Origin: Zelopaecilomyces penicillatus
Taxonomy: Eukaryota; Ascomycota; Sordariomycetes; Hypocreales; Pseudodiploosporaceae
Assembly: GCA_005765155.1 (NCBI GenBank)
Contig: VCCP01000006.1
Location: forward strand, 3,732,501-3,796,500
Direction of reading: 5' to 3'
DNA: 64,000 bases
Positions 11,881 to 19,753 of the stretch are shown here, piece by piece. The notes below the pieces were generated by a model. That model saw only the letters and a program-made list of their open reading frames with translations, was not told the DNA's origin and made no database searches. A program made the translations under genes and the position numbers. How positions within the stretch are numbered: the first letter of the stretch is position 1; each line of letters opens with the position of its first letter.

Positions 11881-12612
11881 TATGATTATAATATAACTTA
11901 ACCTATATATAGTAATAGTATAAATAGATATAATATTTTAATCTATTTATTAATTAAATAAGATAAATAAATTAGTAAATAATTATATTATAAATAATAA
12001 ATATAATAGTATTAGCAGCTTATAAAAGCTGGATATAATATAATATCTTCTCTTTTAATATTTTTTTTAAAGACTTATACCTTAATATAATAAATTAAGT
12101 CTTATTCTTTTAATATAATTATTCTATCTATTAAGGTATATTTAATACTTTTTATAATATTATTATTTATATATAATAGGATTACAAGGTATAAGATATA
12201 TATACCTAGAATAGTATATGACCCCTAGGTATATAGTACTTCTTAGCTTGCTTTTGCTACCATAACATGGACGAAGCAAGTAATAGTCTTTTATAATAAT
12301 AATACCTGAATGCAATTATCCTTATCCTGCCTGACTACTATAAATTAAACCTGCTGTTATATTATAAATCTTATTAATATCTTTAATCTAGCTTTATTTA
12401 TATATTATAAACTTAAATTAAGAATAATTAATTATAAAATTATTATATAATAAATCATTATATTATTATAGTTTATAAAATAATAAAATAAATTAATAAT
12501 TATAATATAAATAATTAAGATATTTAAACTAGTTATTTTTAAAGATTAAATATAATATTATTTTATTATAATATTATTAATAAGTAATTAATATATATAT
12601 ATATATATTTAT
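11881..12612. other. AT-rich tract, no gene
   Basis: This strongly AT-rich DNA is dominated by TA and TAAT steps, as expected of heavily RIP-mutated repeats. One short stretch near 12250-12285 keeps normal composition and contains complementary arms CTTGCTT and AAGCAAG. No coding sequence could be recognised. Confidence 0.6.
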
Positions 12613-13091
12613 TATTGCAATTTGCAGTATAAAGTTATAACTAAAGCTAGTAGCGATAGTAGTGGAAGAAAGGCAGCGAATAGTTATCCAGAGTAAAGTC
12701 TATAGAAAAGAAGAAAGAAGTGATTGAATTGCCGATAGAGAAAGAAAGCAGGATTCAACTAATTAGGAATCTAGCTATCTTATATATCTAAATAATACTA
12801 GGATTATTTGAAATTATTTAAGAATTCCAAATAATATTTCTTTAGATTTCTAAGCATTCCAAATAATAAGAAAGGGAGAGGTATAAGGGATAAGCCCTTA
12901 TTTTACTAGTCTAGCCCGATATAGCAGGTCAGGCTGCACGGGCTTTTTAGGTCTTATAGCAGGTCAGGCTGCTACCTTATAGCAGGTCTGGCTGCTAGGG
13001 CTATAGCAGGTTTAGCTGCTAAGCTATAGTAGGTCTAGCTACTAGTCTTATAATAGGTCAGGCTGTTATATAAAACCCACTTATTTTAACA
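12613..13091 (-). repeat. Solo Copia-type LTR
   Basis: This 479-bp sequence is nearly identical to the LTR at 5821-6295 and has the same orientation. Flanking pentamers are TTTAT and GCTAT, matching at only three of five positions, so the target duplication is lost or mutated. The repeated AGCAGGTCAGGCTGC-like units are present. Confidence 0.9.
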
Positions 13092-13172
13092 GCTATTAAT
13101 AATCATATAGGCGTGTATTAATAATGCTTTCATACCATTACTAATAGTCCTTCCCTCTTGTATTATACTTAA

Positions 13173-13616
13173 TATTGTAATTTGCAATATAAAGTTATAA
13201 CTAAAGCTAGTAGCGATAGCAGTGGAAGAAAGGCAGCGAATAGTTATCCAGAGTGAAGTCTGTAGAAAAGAAGAAAGAAGTGATTGAATTGCCGATATAG
13301 AAAAGAAGAAGGATATAACTAGGAATCCTTCTATCTTTTATATCTATCTAATTCTAAGATAATTTGGAATTATTTTAAGATATTCCAAATAACTATTTGG
13401 AATTATTAGATATTCCAAATACTAAAACAGAAAGTAAGCACTAGTCTATCCCTTTATAGGTTAAGCTATAAGGGCTTTATAAGCTTAGCTTACTAAGCTG
13501 TGCAGGTCTAGCTGCTAGGCTATAACAGGTTAAGCTGCTAGACTATAACAGGTTAGGCTGCTAGACTATAGCAGGTTAGGCTGCTATATATAGAAAAAAC
13601 CCATTTTATTTTAACA
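13173..13616 (-). repeat. Solo Copia-type LTR, divergent subfamily, with target duplication
   Basis: This 444-bp relative of the LTRs at 5821 and 12613 shares its ends and first ~130 bases, but the centre has diverged and it carries fewer AGCAGGTT-GGCTGC units. It is flanked by CTTAA on both sides (13168-13172 and 13617-13621), a perfect 5-bp target duplication. It is therefore an independent insertion lying 81 bp from the previous LTR. Confidence 0.9.
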
Positions 13617-14500
13617 CTTAACAGTTAAGCTAATACAAAGGCCGCTTTAAATGGTCTTTCTGATATAGCTCTGGAATTAAGTTCCTTTAATAAGGATAAT
13701 AGTGAAAGTAGCGATAATAGTAATGATAAGGATAATTACTAAAGCAATCACTTAAGGGATTCCAGCATTCAGGAAAATAACTTACTTAGCTTTTACTAAT
13801 ACTATTTTGATAGCTGGGTTGAACACACCCCCTTACTAGTTGACTAAGCCGTAGCTGTATAAGCTGCACTTAGGGGGATTGAACTGTATAAGTAGATAGG
13901 CCATACCCAGGCCATTTGAACAGGCAGATATCATCGAATTCAAGTTTTTTTCCCCCCTTCTACCCAAGAATTTTCCAATGCATTCAAAAGACTAGCTATT
14001 AAAAAGCTATCTTCTTTATTTGATCAATTATGGGATGATCAATTGATCCCTCAAGTTCAATTCATTATATCGCCGCTTTATGGCTTTTCTTACCTATTCA
14101 ATCCTTATAGACTACGCTGGCTATGCAACTACCCTAAAATCACCCTGCAGTTCTATAGGTAGTGTTGGTGTTGTTATATATGTTGTTTTCCTCTTATCAA
14201 ACTATTAAAGACTCCTACTCCCTAACAGCTAGGTTTTTAATAAGAAAGCTTTATATTTATATATTATTATATAATCTAAGAAATCCCTTTTATTTAGCTA
14301 ATAGTTATCCTTATTACTATAATTCTCTTATTTTATATAATATATTTATTGCTTATTATTCCACTTATATATCAAGATTTTTTCCATTATATAAAATTGT
14401 TTTAGTATAAAAGGGTTATCTTCCAGCTCACTTGATTTGCTTCTATTATTATATACCTTTAGGTTTATAATATTAAATATATTATATATCCTAATTAAAT
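13617..14500. other. AT-rich tract of unassigned origin
   Basis: The sequence is a mixture of moderately AT-rich DNA and patches of normal composition (for example 13800-13960). Short open frames such as 14162-14410 on the plus strand are hydrophobic AT-codon artefacts. No domain could be recognised. Confidence 0.4.
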
Positions 14501-14509
14501 CCAGTAATT

Positions 14510-15096
14510 AGAGTTAGTAAGCTAAGCCACTGCTTCCCACCTGCTTTTTAATCTAATAAGAGCCTATAAATTTCTTTATTAACTTCCTTATAGGATGTTT
14601 CAGCTTAAGGTGTTTTATAGTGATTATCACCCAGTTGCCAACTTTAAACTGCTTTTCTTATCTTTTCTTGTTATACCACTTTTTATACTATTAATATACC
14701 CTTTTCAATACCTCTATTACTATATCATAGCTTACCTATAGCTCCTGGATTCTTTCCCTAAAGCCCTTATATAATCCTTTTAATTAAATTCCATCTTATA
14801 CTAATGCTATTAGCTTATAGCTATATAGTAGATAAGCCAGGGATTCTCTTATAGTATTGTATTATACTATATTATAGTAGAACTGGGCTAACGGTAATCT
14901 TATGGTCCAATCGAGCTGGTCTTTATTAATAAAGCTTCATAGATAATATTCGATTATCTGGTTTATCTGTTCTATCTACTTATCTATCTATAAATAGAAT
15001 ACAATGCTTAATCGCCGCTTACAAGCTAATAAGTGGCAGAACGTTTTCCAGAACACGCTTATAAATATTATACTATAGTCTGATATAATTCCTTAT
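14510..15096 (-). mobile_element. Relic of a different Ty3/Gypsy integrase
   Basis: Minus-strand translation, with stops, gives a clear integrase core: GIISDYS near the right end, FWKTFCHLLACKRRLSIVF, then a Y-x-TDG-x-TE-like segment continuing INQIIEYYL, DQLDWTIRLPLAQF and a C-terminal segment with KQFKVGNWVIITIKHLKLK. It differs at most positions from the integrase of the neighbouring intact element, so it is another family. It is cut off exactly at the LTR that starts at 15097, and its missing N-terminal half does not appear beyond 22675. Confidence 0.85.
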
Positions 15097-15524
15097 TGTG
15101 ACGTTTGGTGAATTCCCAAGGGATAAACCTAACGAAAGGGGTTTATGTTGGCAGATGAGTCGGGGTGTTCTGAGCAATAGGTCTGTCACGTTGGTGATAG
15201 ATACGGAGTATCGTAACCAGGGGTCAAGTATCAGCGTAGTGAGCGGTAGCGAACAATACGATGAAGTTGAAAGTGTGTTGATAACTATCTAAGCTATGTT
15301 TTAAAGAGTGAAAATTGAGGGCGTATATATACATCGTGGATCACTTGGATCACTTGTCGTGCAAGTGGTGATCCTGGTGATCCAAGTTGCTGGCTCACCT
15401 GGCTCACCACCATTCTTATGGTGATCCCACTGATCTATCTAACTGGTCCCCTTCCTCCATGGTACGTACCTTCCCTAGGTCACATGACCGGCCTATTGTA
15501 CGACCATGTCGTTGGGTCGTGACA
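15097..15524 (-). repeat. 3' LTR of Gypsy copy 1
   Basis: In plus orientation it runs from TGTGACGTTT to TCGTGACA, so both ends have the TG...CA form. It appears base-for-base identical to 22248-22675. It holds a TATATATA at 15324-15331. An open frame of about 64 codons begins with GTG, not ATG, and is not considered a gene. Confidence 0.97.
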
Positions 15525-15529
15525 CGATG

Positions 15530-15539
15530 TCTCCCTCCC
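15530..15539 (-). other. Polypurine tract of Gypsy copy 1
   Basis: On the element's sense strand the sequence GGGAGGGAGA lies 5 nt before the 3' LTR. Purine runs at this position prime plus-strand DNA synthesis in LTR retroelements. The decayed copy at 5001-5010 keeps the equivalent AGAGGGAGAC. Confidence 0.75.
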
Positions 15540-15642
15540 AACGGTCTTGTCCTCAAGGCCCGTTGGTTGTTCCTTCGTAAAACGTAATTCCAGCCACAAT
15601 TGTAGGTGTGGTTCCTTTCTTCCTTCTTCATGTTTTAACATC

Positions 15643-16254
15643 ATGCCTCAAGGTATCTCAAAACGTCGTATCAGTCAGAAGACTGATCAGCGCAAAAGTC
15701 TTGCGATTCTTATCGAGGGTACTGGTGATATCGTCATGCCTTGTTCCTTTTGTTCTCAGCGTCATTTGACGTGTCGTATGATTGAAACAACTTCCCGTTG
15801 TTCCGAGTGCGTTCGTCGTGGTCGTTCTTGTGACGGTTCGGGGATAACTATGTCCTCAGGTATGTTTTTCCATTCCGTTTTACTTTCCGGAAGGTAACTG
15901 GTCTATCCAGTCGCGAAGATCCTGTCAGAAAAGAATCGTATTGAGCGAGAAGAGGAGGAGACAGAAAAACAGCTTCAGGCAGCTCAGGAGGCGGTGTCTG
16001 CTGCGGTAGCACGACTGAGTCGTTTGCGTCGTCAGCGTCAATCCGTGGTGTCGCGTGGTCACGAGATGGTGAAGCGGGGTTTGCAATCGCTGGATGATTT
16101 GGATGCGGCTGAACGGATAGAGTCGGATGCGGTGATTGAGATCCAGTCATTGGGGGGTTTTGACGTGATTGATTGGAACTCGATTTTCCAGGATGGCTCC
16201 TTGCCCTCTGGTGGTATTGTCGCATCAGGGGTCGGCAATGATTTAGGTGGTTAG
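15643..16254 (+). CDS. Antisense spliced gene: Zn2Cys6-like, coiled-coil protein (about 186 aa), copy 1
   Basis: Exon 1 is 15643-15859 and exon 2 15911-16254. The intron, 15860-15910 (51 bp), has donor GTATGT, a branch-like GGTAACTGG and acceptor CCAG. Splicing removes the stop of the first frame and joins two frames precisely (codon split G|TC). Residues 34-63 form C-x2-C-x6-C-x8-C-x2-C-x6-C (PCSFCS...SECVRRGRSC), the spacing of fungal zinc-cluster domains. A charged helical stretch (about residues 76-130, EREEEETEKQLQAAQEAVSA) follows, probably a coiled coil, and then an acidic, Asp-rich region ending in a Gly-rich tail. Exon 2 lies wholly antisense to the low-complexity end of pol. I recall similar anonymous proteins in fungal genomes but cannot name the family. 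A role in element regulation or nucleic-acid binding is inference. Confidence 0.65.
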
Positions 16255-19200
16255 GGGGCTCCCATGAGTTTTCCTCGGGCCCAAACCCTTTCCACTTAAC
16301 CAGGTATTCTTTCTTGCCGTTGTTTAGCCTGTAGTCTATGATTGTTTCGACTTCCCATTCTTCTTCTATTGCGTGTACTGTGATGTCTGTGTGTTCCTTC
16401 GCGTTGTCTGGTGCTTTGCTTAGTAAGGAAATGTGAAATACGGGGTGTAACCGTATGTTCTTTGGTAGTGAAAGTTCGTAGTTGGTGTTAGAAATGGCTT
16501 TCTTGACTTTGAAAGGTCCAAGTTTTTTGAAATCCAATTTGTCGCTTGGTCGCGTTGTCGTAATGTTTGGAGAAGTTTTGCCTGGTGTGTAGCGCAAAAG
16601 GTACACCATGTCTCCCTCTTTAAAGATTGGTCCCTTCAATCTTTGTTGATCCGCATAATGTTTCATTCTGTTGCGGACGATTTGGAGTTGTGCACGGAGT
16701 TCTTCGTGCAATTGTCGTTTTTGTGTGGCGTCAAGCATGGCTTTTTCTGATTTTGGTCCTTCTTGGCGTGGTAGGTGAAATGCTTCCGGTGTGAATCCAT
16801 AATTGGCGTACATTGGCGTAAGTTGTGTTGATTCGGAAACGGATGTATTGTAGGCTAGTTGCGCGGTTGGTAGGTGTTTTACCCAGTCATCCTGATGGTA
16901 ATTAATGTAAGCGCGTAGGTATCCTTCAATAATTTGGTTGATTCGTTCCGTTTGTCCGTCCGTTTGTGGATGGTAGGCGGTACTGAGTCTGTGTCTGGTC
17001 CCAAGATATCCCATCAATCCTTGCCAAAACTTAGAGGCGAATGTTGTTCCTCTGTCGGATATGATTTCTTCTGGTAAGCCGTGTGAGCTTACAACCACTC
17101 TGTTGAAACTATAAGCAAGATCTTCGGCTGAGCTTGCTTCTAGGTAAGGGATGAAGTAAGAGAACTTCGTTAATCTTTCCACAATAACCCATATGGAGTC
17201 GTAAGCTACTCCCGTGAGAGGTTCCACAGACAGGGGTAGTTTGACGATAAAGTCGAACGATACTGACTCCCATGGTCGTGCTGGTACCGGTAACGGTTGT
17301 AATTCTCCGTATGGTTTGTGTCGTGCTAGCTTGGTTCGTCCACAAGTGACGCAGTCACTTATTACTTTCTGGACTATTCGTCGTAGTCCTTTGAATCCGT
17401 AGTATCTTTGTGCTCGTTCTGTGGTCTTCGTAATTCCTTGGTGACCATGAACAGGGGATTCGTGTAGTTCTCGTATAATGGTCTCCTGGAGTTCTTCAGG
17501 TATCCAAAGTTTCTCATCATATTCGTAATGTCCATCTTTCCATTTTGTGCCTTCAGGTGCCTTTGCTATGTCTTCTGAGGAGTACGCTTGCTTGACTCGT
17601 TTCAAGACAGGGTTAGCTGACATAACTCGGTATGTAGCGTTTAGTTTCATCTGTAGCGCGCCTGATTCGGTCATTTGAAAGATTTGTCCTTCATGATGAG
17701 GCTTTCCATCATCATGGTCGCTTCGTCGGCTTAGAGCGTCTGCTCTGCCGTTTTCGGATCCTTTGCGGTGGATGATTTCGTAGTCGTAATCCGCAAGGGT
17801 TTCTGCGTAGCGGGTTTGTCGTGCGTTTAGCTTCTGTGTGGTGGCGAAGTAAGAGATGTTCTTGTGGTCGGTAAAAACCTTTATTCGGTGATTGCTTCCT
17901 CGCAAGTAATGTGAGAATTCGTCAAAGGCTTTGACGATAGCCATGAATTCTTTGTCGTAGATTGGGTAATTGAGTTCTGCTCCATGAAGTTTCTTGGAGT
18001 AGAAGGCGACAGGTCGTAGTCTGCCTTCGTTATCCCGTTGTCCAATCTGCGCTCCGATGGCGTAGTTTGAAGCATCAGTTTCGAGTTCCGTGGGTTTGTC
18101 TGGATCGTACATCGCTAGTACAGGTTCTTCGCAGATTCGCTTCTTAAGTTCTTCAAATGCGGCATCCACATCGGGTTTCCATAGGAATTTGCGATCTTTT
18201 TTAGTGCATTCGGTGAGTGGCGCGGCTATCTTGCCATAGTCGCGGATGAACTTTCGGTAGTAATTGGTGAAGCCCAAAAACTCTTGTACGTTCGTAACGT
18301 TTTGTGGCGTCGGCCAGTCACGTACTGCAGCGATTTTCGCTGGTTCCATTCGAATCTCACCTGGTGAAAAGATATGTCCTAAAAAGGTAACCGTTTGTTT
18401 GTGAAATTCACATTTTTCTGGTTCGACGAGAAGATTGTTGTCTTGGAGTAGTTGTAATACCTTATGGACGTGTTCTCTGTGTTCTTCTTCCGTTCGGGAG
18501 AAGATCAGAATATCGTCTAGGTAGACTACTACGAAGATATCCAAATGTTCTCGGAGAACGTTGTTGATCATGCGTTGGAATGTTGCAGGAGCATTGGTTA
18601 GGCCGAAAGGCATTACCAGATATTCGAAAAGTCCAAACTTGGTTCTGAAAGCGGTTTTCCATTCGTCGCCTTTCTTTATTCGAATCAAGTTGTACGCTCC
18701 TTTGAGGTCTAGGGTAGTAAACCAGTTCATTCCATGCAATCGATCGCGTAGTTCGTTGATCAACGGTAGGGGGGTCCGATCCTTGATTGTGACTGCATTC
18801 AACAATCGGTAGTCCACAACTAGTCGTAGCTTGCCATTCTTTTTGGGTACAAACATGACAGGGTATCCTGCTTCGGATGTGGATGGTCGGATATATCCTT
18901 TTTCGAGCATTTCGTCAAGGTACTCTCGTAGTGTTTCGAGTTCCTTGGCGTTCAGTGTGTAGATCTTGGTGAAAGTAGGCTTCTTTCCGTCCATGATCTG
19001 GATTTCGTGGTCCCATTGGTTGTGCAAGGGGAGTTTTGTTTCGAGTTCTTCGCGAAACAGTTTGACGTACTTGCGGTATTCTTCTGGTATAGGTGCAAGT
19101 CGTTTTTCCATGTCTGAGGGTGATTCGTTCTTGGAGTGTTCTCGTAGTTGCTCCATTGTTGTCCTAAGGGCGGCAATAACCCGTCGGGTTTGTCGTTGTC

Positions 19201-19753
19201 GACCGTCGTGTCGTTTTTTAGTGTGATTTCCCGGTGGGAGGCCCTTCTCGGTAGCCATAAAGCGTACTTTCTTCGCTTTGCCCATTGTCGTTGGATCTTC
19301 GTGATTTTTTGGGGACGATGCGGTGTCGCTCCATCGCATCTGGCCTGTCTTCCAATCGATCTGTGGGTTACTATCAAATAACCAGGGGTGGCCTAACACA
19401 AGTTCGTATTCTCCAGTGTCCATTACGTCGAATGTAGCACTGTCTTGATGTCCTTGGACTTCGAATTGGAGATGATCAGTCTCTTTGTCGATCTGTCCTC
19501 CATTATAGGCGAAGGTATTTCCTTCCAGGTCATACAAGGGGTACGGTTCTTCCTTGTCACGCCATGGTAGTCGTGTGCGATTCACGGCTTTTGGTGATAT
19601 GTAATTGCCCATTGCTCCGCTGTCCACTAGAGCGTGAAAACAATGTCCCATGATCCGTATTTCCGTCGTTAGTTTGAGCCCGTTGGTGCCTGTTGCACAG
19701 AGGGTCTTTCGTGGGGGGTCGCGCTGTAACCCTCTTACAGGCGACTTTACTCG
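15848..19753 (-). CDS. pol: Pol polyprotein (PR-RT-RNase H-IN-chromodomain), expressed by -1 frameshift, copy 1
   Basis: Translation should enter at the frameshift (19753) with RVKSPVRGLQ, giving about 1,301 Pol residues. In a numbering that starts at the first upstream Met of the open frame (20080), the aspartic protease DSG is at 153-155, and RT has YLDD at 520-523 and MPFGLTNAPATF just before it. RNase H has D669, E711 and D738. Integrase has an HHCC zinc finger (H878-H880 region, C910, C913) and a D943-D1009-E1045 catalytic triad with 35 residues between the last two. GPF at 1188-1190 marks the GPY/F module. A chromodomain covers about 1241-1280 (YLVKWKGFGPEENSWEPP), which in this class directs integration to particular chromatin. 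A Pro/Ser-rich tail of about 130 residues lacks a known domain and overlaps the antisense gene. All catalytic residues are present. Confidence 0.95.
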   Translation of the reverse strand, partial: RVKSPVRGLQRDPPRKTLCATGTNGLKLTTEIRIMGHCFHALVDSGAMGNYISPKAVNRTRLPWRDKEEPYPLYDLEGNTFAYNGGQIDKETDHLQFEVQGHQDSATFDVMDTGEYELVLGHPWLFDSNPQIDWKTGQMRWSDTASSPKNHEDPTTMGKAKKVRFMATEKGLPPGNHTKKRHDGRQRQTRRVIAALRTTMEQLREHSKNESPSDMEKRLAPIPEEYRKYVKLFREELETKLPLHNQWDHEIQIMDGKKPTFTKIYTLNAKELETLREYLDEMLEKGYIRPSTSEAGYPVMFVPKKNGKLRLVVDYRLLNAVTIKDRTPLPLINELRDRLHGMNWFTTLDLKGAYNLIRIKKGDEWKTAFRTKFGLFEYLVMPFGLTNAPATFQRMINNVLREHLDIFVVVYLDDILIFSRTEEEHREHVHKVLQLLQDNNLLVEPEKCEFHKQTVTFLGHIFSPGEIRMEPAKIAAVRDWPTPQNVTNVQEFLGFTNYYRKFIRDYGKIAAPLTECTKKDRKFLWKPDVDAAFEELKKRICEEPVLAMYDPDKPTELETDASNYAIGAQIGQRDNEGRLRPVAFYSKKLHGAELNYPIYDKEFMAIVKAFDEFSHYLRGSNHRIKVFTDHKNISYFATTQKLNARQTRYAETLADYDYEIIHRKGSENGRADALSRRSDHDDGKPHHEGQIFQMTESGALQMKLNATYRVMSANPVLKRVKQAYSSEDIAKAPEGTKWKDGHYEYDEKLWIPEELQETIIRELHESPVHGHQGITKTTERAQRYYGFKGLRRIVQKVISDCVTCGRTKLARHKPYGELQPLPVPARPWESVSFDFIVKLPLSVEPLTGVAYDSIWVIVERLTKFSYFIPYLEASSAEDLAYSFNRVVVSSHGLPEEIISDRGTTFASKFWQGLMGYLGTRHRLSTAYHPQTDGQTERINQIIEGYLRAYINYHQDDWVKHLPTAQLAYNTSVSESTQLTPMYANYGFTPEAFHLPRQEGPKSEKAMLDATQKRQLHEELRAQLQIVRNRMKHYADQQRLKGPIFKEGDMVYLLRYTPGKTSPNITTTRPSDKLDFKKLGPFKVKKAISNTNYELSLPKNIRLHPVFHISLLSKAPDNAKEHTDITVHAIEEEWEVETIIDYRLNNGKKEYLVKWKGFGPEENSWEPPNHLNHCRPLMRQYHQRARSHPGKSSSNQSRQNPPMTGSQSPHPTLSVQPHPNHPAIANPASPSRDHATPRIDADDANDSVVLPQQTPPPELPEAVFLSPPLLAQYDSFLTGSSRLDRPVTFRKVKRNGKTYLRT
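19699..19745 (-). promoter_or_regulatory. H-type pseudoknot stimulating gag-pol frameshift, copy 1
   Basis: On the sense strand, stem 1 pairs GTCGCCTGTA (19745-19736) with TACAGCGCGAC (19728-19718), ten pairs with one bulged base. The 7-nt loop AGAGGGT (19735-19729) pairs perfectly with ACCCTCT (19705-19699) downstream, forming stem 2. The structure starts 7 nt after the slippery heptamer, the classical spacing for -1 frameshift stimulators. The decayed copy at 792-838 retains most of these pairings. Confidence 0.8.

Noticed and set aside
15098..15292. 64-codon open frame repeated in every Gypsy LTR
   Set aside because: It begins with GTG, follows the LTR and appears only because the LTRs are identical; no domain, no plausible start, and it lies over the promoter and RNA start.
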